From NCBI GenBank assembly GCA_001769125.1, contig MEOG01000043.1, positions 1 through 32,059 of the forward strand: DNA of 32,059 nt, read 5' to 3'. Origin of the DNA: Bacteroidetes bacterium GWF2_35_48. GTDB taxonomy: Bacteria > Bacteroidota > Bacteroidia > Bacteroidales > GWF2-35-48. Numbering within the stretch: the first letter of the stretch is position 1; the number at the start of each line of letters is the position of its first letter. Below the pieces are notes generated by a model. The model searched no databases and was not told where the DNA came from. It was given only the letters and a program-made list of their open reading frames with translations. Shown piece by piece: positions 23,537 to 32,059 of the stretch. A program made the position numbers and the translations under genes.

Positions 23537-24694
23537 TTATTCCACATCATCATAGTCCTCCAGAATTTGTTTCAGTTGTTTTTTATTTGGAAGATATAAT
23601 TGATATTTGGAAGCAAAAATCTGCTTGTTTTCTATAGGCAGGGTAATCTCCACTAATGCTTCGCTTTTCTTTTTACACAGCACAATTCCAATAGTTTGGT
23701 TTTCATCGTTATCTTTTATAAACCTGTCGTAATAATTCACATACATCTGCATTTGCCCGAGATCTTCATGTGTAAGCTCCCCTATTTTTAAATCAATCAG
23801 CACAAAGCACTTCAACAGGCGATTGTAGAATGAAAGGTCAATATGGTGGTGCTTATCGTCGAAGGAAATACGTTTCTGACGCGCTTCGAAAAGAAATCCC
23901 TTGCCCAACTCCATCATAAATTCCTGAAGTTTGTCTATAATGGCCTTCTCTAAATCAGTTTCTGTATATTCTGGGTATTCTTTTAGCTGTAAAAATTCAA
24001 GCACCAGCGGTTCTTTCAGAAAATCATGAGGATGTTCAATAATTTGCCCCTTTGTCGCCAGTTGTCTTACCTTTTTCTTATCCCTGCTTAGAGCCAGTCG
24101 TTCATACAAAGAACTATTAAATTGCCGTTTTAATTCTCTGAATGACCAATTCAGTTCAAAAGATTCCGTTTCGTAAAATTGCCTTTCTGCTTCATTGTTA
24201 ATGCCCATGAGGAATACATAATGCGACCAGCTTAATAAAGGAATCCGTTCGTATTTCGTCAAGGTTGTAGCCGCTTTTATCTCATTTGATTCCGCAGACA
24301 TTATCTGCGTTTTTGTTAAATTCGTCAACACTGTTGACGAAATCAGTTTCTCTGTATTATTAAAAATCGACGACAGTGTTGACGATTTTTAATACATGAT
24401 ATAGAAAGCTCTCATTCGTTCTATGTTCTTCAAAGAAAATCCTTTCCCAAAACTCATTGTTAATTTTTCTGCCAACTTCTGAAGAACCATTTTTCCGTAT
24501 GCTGCACGCTCCTTTCCTCCCTGCTCATCTTCTACAATTATTTTCCCAATGTTGTAATTTGTATACAACTGGTTCAGGTTGACAGAAGTATTAATCCTGA
24601 TCCTGCTGAACTGAATCAATTGTGCTATTTCTTCAAACAGGCTGCTAATTCCATCTGATTTAACAGGAACTTTCTTATACTTTGTCATGTGCAA
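23537..24694 (-). pseudogene. DUF1016 (YhcG-like) PDDEXK nuclease, broken by one stop codon
   Basis: The two parts (24694 to 24389 and 24331 to 23537) lie in the same frame, separated by an in-frame TAA at 24389-24391; the 57 nt between them also translate without further stops. Read through, it gives about 385 residues, a normal length. The N-terminal DUF1016_N domain has LYTNYNIGKIIVEDEQGG and GFSLKNIERMRAFY; the C-terminal nuclease has GFLFEARQKR, HHIDLSFYN and VLIDLKIGEL with the Asp and D-x-K core, so the catalytic site is intact. It is on the - strand in an otherwise + region and is flanked by direct repeats, which suggests acquisition by transfer. A nonsense mutation or sequencing error is possible. 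Confidence 0.8.
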
Positions 24695-24733
24695 TCATTT
24701 TGTTTAATTCAACCACATCAGTAATACCCCCCA

Positions 24734-24868
24734 GTTCGCACTCGCCCGCCTGTTTGCACGCCCTGAGACAAGTGATAGACTAGTGGACACTAGTATGTAT
24801 ATTTTTATCGCATTTACCTGTTGATACTTTTCTAATAATGCGAAGGAATAAACAAAACTTCATATTCA
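24734..24868. repeat. Direct repeat copy 2 (3' end of DUF4139 gene and flank)
   Basis: This is the counterpart of 23353-23506. It includes the stop codon and last codons of the DUF4139 gene (24832-24868) and about 100 bp downstream of it. It carries the short palindrome ACTAGTG/CACTAGT near 24780-24795. Confidence 0.75.
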
Positions 24869-26403
24869 TAATTTAATGTTTTCTTTTCGCCAGCTCCGAG
24901 ATTAACTTCCCATTTCAAGTCTGAATAAGGATTTGCAGAACCATAAACTTTTTGTTTTTTCACTACGGCATTGCCTCCATTAGAAACAGTTCCTGTAACA
25001 TTTTTAGTAACATCAACCGTTACATTTTTCTTTTGCAAATTTTCAATAGTAATGCTTCCTTTAAGCAATATTTTACTATAATTTGTTTTTCCTATTTTTT
25101 TGAAATTATCAACACGGGTGGATTCTTCTTCTGTATTTTTTAAAATCACATCTATGGCTTTGGATAATTTTATAGTTGTGGTTGATCCTGCAGGAGTATA
25201 CGTTAATCTGTCTTGCGCAAGAAATTGATTTTTTTCAGTAATTACCATGACAGAAGCTGTTGTAAAAGGAAAACTCGTAGAATTTTTTATTTCTATAGAG
25301 TGAAATACTTCGTAAAGGGTTTCACTGTTATCGCAATACATGTAAGATGCATAATTTACTTTGTCCGGAATACTTGCCTCATACTTATCTTTATAATTTA
25401 AGGTATTGGCAAAAATCGGAAAAGCTCCTTTTGTATTTTTAGGTAAATTTATTTTTCCAAGATTGTAATAATACAAATCATTATTTTTCTCCCCCTCTGT
25501 TTCAAAGGTAGAAACAAACCCAGATTCATCTGAAATGGAGGTTGTAGAACGGCTTACTGTTTGTACCTGATAAGCGTTGCTTAACATATTATTATCAAAC
25601 CTGTCGTTATTCCTGTAAATGTTTGCAGCAGTCGCAGGGGTAATTCCTGCATAGGTCATAGGGTCTAATTTTGTTCCAAAAAATAATTGCGGGGAGCCAA
25701 CAACAACTTCTGTTTCAACATCGGTTAAATCTTCTGCCGTGTTTTCAATGATTGCTTTCATTTCAAGGCGCGCTTCTTTATCATTAATGATTTTCAAAAA
25801 ATAAGAGGGTATCCAGTTCATGCCAAGCTGCATGTAATATTCCTGAAGAAAAATATTATCATTGCTTTTCTCTGTGCGTACTTTCGCCATTTTAACAATG
25901 CTGTCTTTTTTAACATTTGAATTTATATCTTCTGTAAATTCAAAATAACGGATATCAGAAACAGGGATAAACATAAATTTACCGCCATCTGTTTTGATTT
26001 TTATTAATGAAGATTCGGAAATAAAATCAAGAATTTTTCCGGATGCTGTTTTTTCACTTTTTTCATACTGGGCAAGGGTCAAAACCACTTGTTTTCCAAT
26101 ATTAGCATTGAATATTTGAGAAACAGATTGAACTTTAGAAGATTTTTGAAGGGTATCAATATCAAATGTAATACTTTTAATCGAATTGTCTTTTGAAGAA
26201 CCTAACCAGTAAGAACCAAGCAACGCCTGACCCGGAACAGGAAGTTCTATCAAATTATTAGATGCCTTCAAATTTCCTTCTTTAGAAACCATGCAGGTGG
26301 AATTTTTGAAAATACTGATTTTTTTTAAAGGCAATACTGATTGCGCTTGTAAGAATGCCGGAATGAATACCAGACACATAATTGATAAAATAAAATTTTT
26401 CAT
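24832..26403 (-). CDS. DUF4139 (mucoidy-inhibitor MuiA-like) exported protein
   Basis: The 523-residue protein has a signal peptide (1-20, FLQAQ). A DUF4140-like N-terminal part follows (about 28-130, ISIFKNSTCMVSKEGNL, VPGQALLGSYWLG), then the DUF4139 body (about 195-520) with YYMQLGMNWIPSYFLKI, ENTAEDLTDVETEVVVGSPQLFF and the final ENLQKKNVTVDVTK and LKWEVNLGAGEKKTLNYEYEV. The family is periplasmic or secreted, named after a Streptomyces and Azotobacter-type mucoidy inhibitor, with unknown biochemistry. The last dozen codons are duplicated at 23432-23506. A promoter-like box lies 24 bp upstream at 26427. Confidence 0.88.
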   Translation of the reverse strand: MKNFILSIMCLVFIPAFLQAQSVLPLKKISIFKNSTCMVSKEGNLKASNNLIELPVPGQALLGSYWLGSSKDNSIKSITFDIDTLQKSSKVQSVSQIFNANIGKQVVLTLAQYEKSEKTASGKILDFISESSLIKIKTDGGKFMFIPVSDIRYFEFTEDINSNVKKDSIVKMAKVRTEKSNDNIFLQEYYMQLGMNWIPSYFLKIINDKEARLEMKAIIENTAEDLTDVETEVVVGSPQLFFGTKLDPMTYAGITPATAANIYRNNDRFDNNMLSNAYQVQTVSRSTTSISDESGFVSTFETEGEKNNDLYYYNLGKINLPKNTKGAFPIFANTLNYKDKYEASIPDKVNYASYMYCDNSETLYEVFHSIEIKNSTSFPFTTASVMVITEKNQFLAQDRLTYTPAGSTTTIKLSKAIDVILKNTEEESTRVDNFKKIGKTNYSKILLKGSITIENLQKKNVTVDVTKNVTGTVSNGGNAVVKKQKVYGSANPYSDLKWEVNLGAGEKKTLNYEYEVLFIPSHY

Positions 26404-26426
26404 GGTATAAAGTTTTTATTGATTTA

Positions 26427-26434
26427 CAAATATA
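26427..26434 (-). promoter_or_regulatory. -7 promoter box of the DUF4139 gene
   Basis: On the - strand this reads TATATTTG, a perfect TAnnTTTG box, 24 bp before the start codon. The -33 element is not clear. Confidence 0.45.
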
Positions 26435-26481
26435 TTAATAATTTTTAAACTGAAGTTACGTAACTTTTTAGAAAAGTAGAA

Positions 26482-26557
26482 CAGTCAGCAGTCAGCAGTC
26501 GGCAGTCAGACAGACTGTAGACTTTGGACTGTAGACTGTAGACTGTGGATTGTGGAC
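26482..26557. repeat. Opposed heptad arrays (CAGTCAG / GACTGTA type)
   Basis: The left arm holds four 7-bp units (CAGTCAG, CAGTCAG, CAGTCGG, CAGTCAG at 26482-26509). The right arm holds six opposite units (GACTGTA, GACTTTG, GACTGTA, GACTGTA, GACTGTG, GATTGTG at 26513-26554). The arms pair through CAGTC and GACTG with almost no loop. It lies in the divergent region between the DUF4139 and transpeptidase genes. Confidence 0.8.
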
Positions 26558-26609
26558 AAATTAATAAAAAAAGCATTTTGCATAACATGAGTTATTAATA
26601 GTTTTTTTG

Positions 26610-26617
26610 TAGATTTG
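26610..26617 (+). promoter_or_regulatory. -7 promoter box before the L,D-transpeptidase gene
   Basis: TAGATTTG fits TAnnTTTG. Transcription would start near 26624, just before the TTG start or about 64 nt before the GTG start of the gene. No -33 element at the right spacing was seen. Confidence 0.4.
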
Positions 26618-26636
26618 CACATCAAATTATTACAAC

Positions 26637-28658
26637 TTGAAACAGTATTATTTTCACTTTCGTACTTATTTTGGTTTTCATAAGTTCGTGAAAACAATTT
26701 TTTCGTTAGAAACTTTTTTATCTATATCCACTATTTTTCGAACATTGACTGTTGTTAAAATTTGTATTTTTATTTTACCCTTTTTATTTTTAGCCTCATG
26801 CCAGGAAAAACCAAAAAAAATACCCAGCACAGCAGAAGAAGATGCGTGGAGCAAATTCGATAAACGTAAAATGCGTACAGCGATGATGAACCGACTCAAT
26901 ACATTGAATGATGTAAATCCTGTTTGTCATACTGAATTTGAAAATTTTGATTCGCTGAAAATTTTTTATCAGAAAAGAAATTTTGAACTGGTCTGGACAA
27001 AACAATTAAATCAAAATACGAGCCTTGATACGTTAATGTTTTATCTTCGGAAAGCCTATTTGCAGGGCATAGACAGCTCCTATTACGATCTTGATTTTAT
27101 CAAAATGTATTTTGAGGAATACAATAAGACAATACATAAAGAAAGAAATCTTGATTATTTTTCACTTGCGAATCTTGAATTATTCTTATCAAATGCAGCA
27201 TTACTTTACACGGATCAACTGAAATATGGTGTTGTCAACCCTGCAAAATTATTTCCTGAAACATATAAACTTCCTTTAAAAAAAAGAGATAGTTTAAATT
27301 TTTTTCAGCCTCTTCTTTCAGAAGATATTGGTGTTTTTCTTCGTCAAATACAACCGAGAAGTGCTGAATACAATGGATTGATAAAAGCTTTACAGATTTA
27401 TCGGACGTATCAGGAAAAAGAAGGCTGGGATTCAATTCCAAATACGAATATCAAATTAAAATTATTTAAAGGAGATACCTTTCCTTATTTGAAACGAATA
27501 GCAGAAAGACTTTTAGTAACCGGAGAGCTTGATTCTGTATCATTTTCAAAAATGAATTTTTTAATTTATGATACTATTTTATATAAGGCAATTTTAAAAT
27601 ACCAATTAAGAAATGGACTGCTTGATGACGGCGTAATTGGATATAATACAATAAATGAAATGAATACTTCTGTAAGCAGCAGAATAAGGCAGATTGAATT
27701 AAACCTCGAACGCCAGCGCTGGCTTCAATATCCTGATAGCGGTTTTTATGTGAAAGTAAATGTTCCCGACTTTTATCTGTTTGCTTACGATAGTGGGAAA
27801 GTGCAGCTTGATATGCGTGTTTGCTGTGGCGAACGCAAAACAAAAGACCGGGCTTTGAAAATTGCAATGTTTGAAGAAAAGGGAAGCTTAAAACCTATTG
27901 AATACAATCATGAAACACCAACTTTTTTCAGCAGCATTTCGCATTTTATTATCAATCCGCAATGGACAGTACCAGAAAATATCGTGAAAAAAGAAATGAT
28001 ATTTAAAATTATTCAGGATTCTTCGTATTTAAAAGATAATAATTTTCGCGTGTTTTATAGAGATGTTGAAGTTGATCCTAAAACCGTAAACTGGAAAAAA
28101 TACCGTGCAGGAAATGTCCCATACAAGTTTATGCAGGAAGCCGGAGATATTAACGCACTCGGTAAATTAAAATTTGTTTTTTATAATCCGTTCAGTGTGT
28201 ATATGCACGACACTCCGTCCAAACATGCATTCAGACGCACTACCCGAGCTGTTTCACATGGTTGTATTCGCCTTGAAAAACCATTTGAGTTTGCTGAATT
28301 TTTAATGCGTTACGACAAGAAATTTGATTTGAACGACCTGCGAATAGAACTTGGGTTGAAACCCGAAGTGTATAAAGACAAAGATAAAGAGAAGGAAAAA
28401 CAAAAAACATGGTATCAGAAGCAAGCCGATAAAAAGAAATTTGAAGAGAAGAAAAAAATTTGGGAAGAACGACAGGAAGCAATAAAAAAAGGAGAATTAG
28501 TTGATAAAACAAAAAAAGTAGTTTTGAAAAAAAATGTTCCTGTTTACATTGATTATTATACTTCTTGGCTTGACGCAGCAGGTATTGTTCAGTTTCGACC
28601 AGATGTGTATTATCTTGATTTGATTGTTAGCATGGAAATGGAGAGAAAAAGAAATTGA
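26637..28658 (+). CDS. YcbB-type L,D-transpeptidase lipoprotein
   Basis: This 673-codon frame starts at TTG; GTG at 26688 or TTG at 26745 are equally plausible, the last giving a 19-residue lipoprotein signal ending LASC. The order is: signal and lipobox (LASC), scaffold domain (about 70-300), a peptidoglycan-binding-like repeat (YQLRNGLLDDGVIGYNT), then the catalytic domain with VSHGCIRLEKP, the nucleophile being Cys543. It forms 3-3 cross-links in peptidoglycan. The C-terminal domain carries an insert of about 60 Lys/Glu residues (about 585-640) before VPVYIDYYTSWLDAAGIVQF, absent from E. coli YcbB. The SpoIIE-type gene starts 50 bp later. Confidence 0.88.
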   Translation: MKQYYFHFRTYFGFHKFVKTIFSLETFLSISTIFRTLTVVKICIFILPFLFLASCQEKPKKIPSTAEEDAWSKFDKRKMRTAMMNRLNTLNDVNPVCHTEFENFDSLKIFYQKRNFELVWTKQLNQNTSLDTLMFYLRKAYLQGIDSSYYDLDFIKMYFEEYNKTIHKERNLDYFSLANLELFLSNAALLYTDQLKYGVVNPAKLFPETYKLPLKKRDSLNFFQPLLSEDIGVFLRQIQPRSAEYNGLIKALQIYRTYQEKEGWDSIPNTNIKLKLFKGDTFPYLKRIAERLLVTGELDSVSFSKMNFLIYDTILYKAILKYQLRNGLLDDGVIGYNTINEMNTSVSSRIRQIELNLERQRWLQYPDSGFYVKVNVPDFYLFAYDSGKVQLDMRVCCGERKTKDRALKIAMFEEKGSLKPIEYNHETPTFFSSISHFIINPQWTVPENIVKKEMIFKIIQDSSYLKDNNFRVFYRDVEVDPKTVNWKKYRAGNVPYKFMQEAGDINALGKLKFVFYNPFSVYMHDTPSKHAFRRTTRAVSHGCIRLEKPFEFAEFLMRYDKKFDLNDLRIELGLKPEVYKDKDKEKEKQKTWYQKQADKKKFEEKKKIWEERQEAIKKGELVDKTKKVVLKKNVPVYIDYYTSWLDAAGIVQFRPDVYYLDLIVSMEMERKRN

Positions 28659-28708
28659 ATTTTTTACACTAAATAATTATCCATGATGTTTAAACTTACA
28701 CCTGAAAG

Positions 28709-30709
28709 ATGACGAATCAGAAAGAAAATTATAAAAAGCAAAACCGTTACTTCTATTTTTTTATTATAATAATACTATCCGTTTCAGTGATTGTTCTTTT
28801 TGGAATGCTTCTCAATATGGCAAATACGGCTGAATCCCTTGCTCAATCACTTATTAATAAAACAACAAGCGAGGTTAACGATAAACTTGAAAATTATTTT
28901 GATAAAATTAAAGGAAGCCTCATCGCTACGAAACAACTTTGTGATCAGGGTATACTTGATGCTTTAAAAATAAATAACACAAGTGCTTATTTCCTGCCTG
29001 TGTTCAACACGTATCCCGAGGTAAATACAATTGTTGTTGCGAATACTGAAGGGAATGAATTTTCTATTATTCGGGAAGACTCAACATGGCTTACAAATGT
29101 AGTGTTTGAATCTTCAGACTCAGGTATGGTCATTAACAGAGAACTGTGGAAAGGAAATATTTTTGATAAAATAATCATAAAAAAATGGACTGATTGCAAT
29201 GCGCAATATGACCCGCGTACGCGTCCCTGGTTTATTGGCGCAATGAAAACTGAATACCCGGAAGAACCATGGTGGACAGAACCATATATCTTTTTTACAC
29301 ATCAGATTCCTGGTATTACCGCATCTATGCGATCATTTTGCCCCTATACAAAAAAAACAAGCATTATTCAATATGATATTTTATTATCTGAAATTTCTGA
29401 ATTTACAATATCTGAACATACCACAGCAAACAGTAAAACTTTTGTATTGACAAATGATTTAAAGGTTATCGGGTTACCAAATGAACCCAAGTTTAACAAC
29501 CCCGACTCTATTTCAAAATATGTTCTTAAAGAATTTAATAAAATTGGTTCGGGAGTACTGGAAAGTTCGGTAAATAATTGGAAACAACTTGGCGAAAATT
29601 ATTCTGATGCATTTAGTCTTGAGATTAACGATGAAAAATGGTGGATAAAAATATCACGTTTCGAACTCGGGAAAAATAGATTATTTTTAATCGGAGTAGC
29701 TGTTTTGGAAAACGATTTTCTTTCAGAAGTAAATAGTACTAAAAATGTTGTCATTGGAGGATTTCTAATTGTATTGATAATAATAATAATCGTTATCAGA
29801 CAATATATTGTTAAAAGAAAAATGAATTTGCTCCTTGCCTTGCAAAAAGAACAAATAAGTAATCAAAGAGATGAAATCAGCAAGCAGCATAAATTAGTTG
29901 TTGAACAAAAAAAAGAAATAGAAGACAGCATTCGTTATGCTAAACGAATTCAGACGGCGGTATTGCCTGCAGATAAATATGCTGACTCAATACTTGGAGA
30001 ACACTTTATCGTTTTCAGACCAAAGGATGTTGTCTCCGGCGATTTTTACTGGGCAACACAAACCGAAGAATGGATTATTGTAACTGCTGCCGATAGTACC
30101 GGACATGGCGTTCCTGGTGCTTTCATGAGTATGCTAGGTGTTTCATTTCTGAATGAAATTGTAGGTAAAAAAGATGTAACAAATACAGGTGATATACTCA
30201 ATAATTTACGCACTTCTATAATTGATGCATTAAAGCAGACAGGCAAAGAAGGCACTCAGAAAGATGGTATGGATATGTCTATTGTTGCCATACATAAAAC
30301 CAGAAAATATGCTCTCTGGTCCGGAGCAAATAATCCTATTTGGATTATCAGGAACAGCCCTGTTGAAAATACATCTATAGAGATTACCGACTCTGTTGAA
30401 GAAATAAAGCCGGATAAAATGCCTGTGGCTATTCATGAGAGAATGGACAGTTTTAAAACGCATGAAATCCAACTAAACCCGGGAGATAAATTGTATCTTT
30501 TTACAGACGGCTTACCAGATCAGTTTGGCGGTCAGAAAGGGAAAAAATTCCTTTACAAGAGATTTAAGGAAATATTGGTTAAATATTCCGGTTTACCAAT
30601 GTTGGAACAAGGAAAACAAATTGAAAAAGAACTCAATAATTGGGTAAACGGTTTTGATGAAAAATTTGAGCAAATTGATGATATCACAGTTTTAGGCTTG
30701 AGGATATAA
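28709..30709 (+). CDS. Cache-domain sensor with SpoIIE/PP2C phosphatase
   Basis: The 666-residue membrane sensor has helix 1 at about 15-37, a periplasmic Cache domain (about 40-345, with the typical DPRTRPWFIGA at about 168), helix 2 at about 350-368, a coiled coil (about 375-415, KEQISNQRDEISKQHKL) and a SpoIIE phosphatase domain (about 420-665). Metal-binding motifs are FRPKDVVSGDFYW, ADSTGHGVPGAFMSMLG and LFTDGLPDQFGG. Such proteins dephosphorylate anti-anti-sigma or related regulators in response to a small extracellular ligand. No partner kinase or STAS protein lies in the window. No HAMP domain is visible. Confidence 0.93.
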   Translation: MTNQKENYKKQNRYFYFFIIIILSVSVIVLFGMLLNMANTAESLAQSLINKTTSEVNDKLENYFDKIKGSLIATKQLCDQGILDALKINNTSAYFLPVFNTYPEVNTIVVANTEGNEFSIIREDSTWLTNVVFESSDSGMVINRELWKGNIFDKIIIKKWTDCNAQYDPRTRPWFIGAMKTEYPEEPWWTEPYIFFTHQIPGITASMRSFCPYTKKTSIIQYDILLSEISEFTISEHTTANSKTFVLTNDLKVIGLPNEPKFNNPDSISKYVLKEFNKIGSGVLESSVNNWKQLGENYSDAFSLEINDEKWWIKISRFELGKNRLFLIGVAVLENDFLSEVNSTKNVVIGGFLIVLIIIIIVIRQYIVKRKMNLLLALQKEQISNQRDEISKQHKLVVEQKKEIEDSIRYAKRIQTAVLPADKYADSILGEHFIVFRPKDVVSGDFYWATQTEEWIIVTAADSTGHGVPGAFMSMLGVSFLNEIVGKKDVTNTGDILNNLRTSIIDALKQTGKEGTQKDGMDMSIVAIHKTRKYALWSGANNPIWIIRNSPVENTSIEITDSVEEIKPDKMPVAIHERMDSFKTHEIQLNPGDKLYLFTDGLPDQFGGQKGKKFLYKRFKEILVKYSGLPMLEQGKQIEKELNNWVNGFDEKFEQIDDITVLGLRI

Positions 30710-30768
30710 CATGAACAAGCAAAATGAGCAGTAGGATTATTTTGCAAATTTTCAATCACAATTATTTT

Positions 30769-31971
30769 ATGAGTATATTAAAAATATGTATCATTTTTAT
30801 ATTTGATTTTCTTTTATTGATATTAGGAGGAATCCTGATTTTAACATCCTGCAAACACGAGCCGCTTGAAAAAGATTACGACCTTTCTCCAATGCTGCGT
30901 CTTATTGAGGATGTATCTTATGTTTCGTCGGATACAACATTGCAAATCGGCACTCCTTTTTCCATAGAAATACAGGCATCAGGAAATACAATTTTCAATA
31001 AAAATATTACCCGTTTTTCAATCTGGAAAATTAATGAAACAGACTCATCCCTCGCATTTGATTCAACATTGTCGTCTGTAAAATTAAATTCCATCCGACT
31101 TTTTCAATGCAGAACCACATCAGGCAGCGAGAAATGGCGCTTTGAAATAATCGATCAGGATGGCCGGAAAAAAGATACATCTTTTACGATTACGGCTGTC
31201 AACAATCCTCCAAACATTAGTTTTATTTCAGGAAATAATTATACTGTTAATGGCTCAACTATTAATTTCTCGTCACAATTTAAGGTTGGAATTAACGCGA
31301 ACATAAATGCTATGTCAGGTGGTTATCTGAAACAATTTAATGTATATCGCACTATAAATAATCTGACGACTGATATTTTTGATACAATAATAAATTCAGT
31401 TTCATTCACAGATACCCGTTTTTACACGACATCCAATCAAGTGGCTACAGAAAAGTGGTATTTCAAAATAACAGATAACAGGGGTGAATCAAAAACAATT
31501 ATTCTTACAATTTTTACTGCTCAGATAACACCCCTGAATTGTGAATTTTTTGGCGTTTTGTATAATTCAATCGGCCCTTTTGCTAATTCATGGGACTTGA
31601 TTTCTGATGCTTCAATCCTCCTAACTGCACCCGATTCGAGCGCGGATATGCAAAACACAACTACCGCAACATCCTATGCTCCTTATTATTTTTTTAATTC
31701 GTGGAGGGCTCTAAATACAACAAGATTTAAAAGATTAAATTATTTCAGTTATGAAAATGCAATCATGGAAGATGCCGTGGATGCTTATTCTGGTACAACT
31801 ATCTCTCAACCTTCTTCTTATGCAAATACTGTATCTCCGGGTATTATGTACGTGGCAAAACTTCGCGGCAAAAATAATTATATAATCATTCGTGTAAATA
31901 ATGTAATCTACACCGATTCAGACAGCCTCGACCGTATTGAATTCAGTTACAAAAAAGCTTGTTCTAAATAG
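30769..31971 (+). CDS. Large lipoprotein of unknown function
   Basis: I prefer the ATG at 30769, which gives a 28-residue lipoprotein signal ending ILTSC (Cys28); an earlier in-frame ATG at 30724 would add 15 residues. The mature protein is about 370 residues, beta-rich, with two repeats resembling Ig-like domains: a first SIWKINETDSSLAFDS...KWRFEIIDQDGRKKD and a second FNVYRTINNLTTDIFDT...KWYFKITDNRGESKT. The repeats share (E)KW(R/Y)F(E/K)I-x-D-x-x-G, so they are internal duplicates. The C-terminal third may be a binding domain. No family recognised. Its TAG stop is the left end of a repeat element. Confidence 0.8.
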   Translation: MSILKICIIFIFDFLLLILGGILILTSCKHEPLEKDYDLSPMLRLIEDVSYVSSDTTLQIGTPFSIEIQASGNTIFNKNITRFSIWKINETDSSLAFDSTLSSVKLNSIRLFQCRTTSGSEKWRFEIIDQDGRKKDTSFTITAVNNPPNISFISGNNYTVNGSTINFSSQFKVGINANINAMSGGYLKQFNVYRTINNLTTDIFDTIINSVSFTDTRFYTTSNQVATEKWYFKITDNRGESKTIILTIFTAQITPLNCEFFGVLYNSIGPFANSWDLISDASILLTAPDSSADMQNTTTATSYAPYYFFNSWRALNTTRFKRLNYFSYENAIMEDAVDAYSGTTISQPSSYANTVSPGIMYVAKLRGKNNYIIIRVNNVIYTDSDSLDRIEFSYKKACSK

Positions 31972-32059
31972 TGTTTGTCCATAATGTCCGATAGCTGCGT
32001 TACTCTTGTGTTGAAAACAGTCATTTACAAAAGTAAACTCCTTGGTTTTCAACACTGCG
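31969..32059 (+). mobile_element. MITE-like repeat element, copy C (cut by window end)
   Basis: The first 23 bases match the left end at 3763, then TAGCTGC replaces the first hairpin, and 31999-32059 is identical to 3829-3889 over 61 bp, including the GTGTTGAAAAC/GTTTTCAACAC stem (32008-32018 with 32045-32055). The right end is beyond the window. The TAG forms the stop codon of the preceding gene. Confidence 0.75.

Noticed and set aside
23431-23637. 68-codon + strand ORF after the glycosyltransferase
   Set aside because: It is antisense to the duplicated gene end and the DUF1016 3' end, with no independent support.

Overview
The window is about 32 kb of AT-rich bacterial DNA and most likely comes from a member of the Bacteroidota. 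Pointers are the many Cys-lipoproteins with short signal peptides, a PorT-like outer-membrane barrel ending in Phe, A-rich leaders that almost never carry a Shine-Dalgarno sequence, promoter-like TAnnTTTG boxes, and families typical of the phylum (DUF6600, DUF4139, a SpoIIE phosphatase with a Cache-type sensor, lmo0937/YtxH/CsbD stress proteins). I see no rRNA, tRNA or CRISPR array. Almost every gene is on the + strand; only 23.5-26.4 kb is on the - strand.

Layout. (1) 0.3-6.2 kb: small envelope and stress proteins: a coiled-coil lipoprotein, a beta-barrel, a lipocalin-like lipoprotein, two lmo0937-type membrane peptides around a YtxH protein, a holin-like protein, an AI-2E family transporter and a small protein that may be eRF1-like. 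(2) 6.2-10.2 kb: a carbohydrate block: PIG-L deacetylase, GT4 glycosyltransferase, (alpha/alpha)6 glycosidase and NagB. (3) 10.4-11.8 kb: DUF6600 and CsbD proteins. (4) 12.0-17.8 kb: MlaE-MlaF-MlaD lipid transporter, a YihY/BrkB membrane protein and a DUF748/AsmA-like protein, plausibly a lipid-trafficking locus. (5) 18.1-19.5 kb: an OmpA-type lipoprotein and an unknown secreted protein. (6) 19.9-23.3 kb: a GH130 enzyme overlapping a glycosyltransferase fused to a toroid domain. (7) 23.3-26.4 kb, - strand: a DUF1016 PDDEXK nuclease gene broken by one stop codon and lying between two copies of the 3' end of the neighbouring DUF4139 gene. (8) 26.6-32.0 kb: an L,D-transpeptidase, a Cache-SpoIIE phosphatase and a lipoprotein.

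The most unusual content lies between genes. A dispersed ~200-bp element with terminal inverted repeats and TA ends occurs three times (1.93, 3.76 and 31.97 kb), each time supplying the TAG stop codon of the gene before it. Its copies differ by hairpin modules that have been inserted or exchanged, and two copies 28 kb apart share a 61-bp identical block. A second element type (19.53-19.89 kb) has 17-bp inverted ends and a chain of short GC-rich hairpins. Three further intergenic regions hold 7-bp-period repeats, two of them in opposed (inverted) arms. Together with the GT/glycosidase clusters and the DUF1016 cassette, these are the best candidates for undescribed biology.
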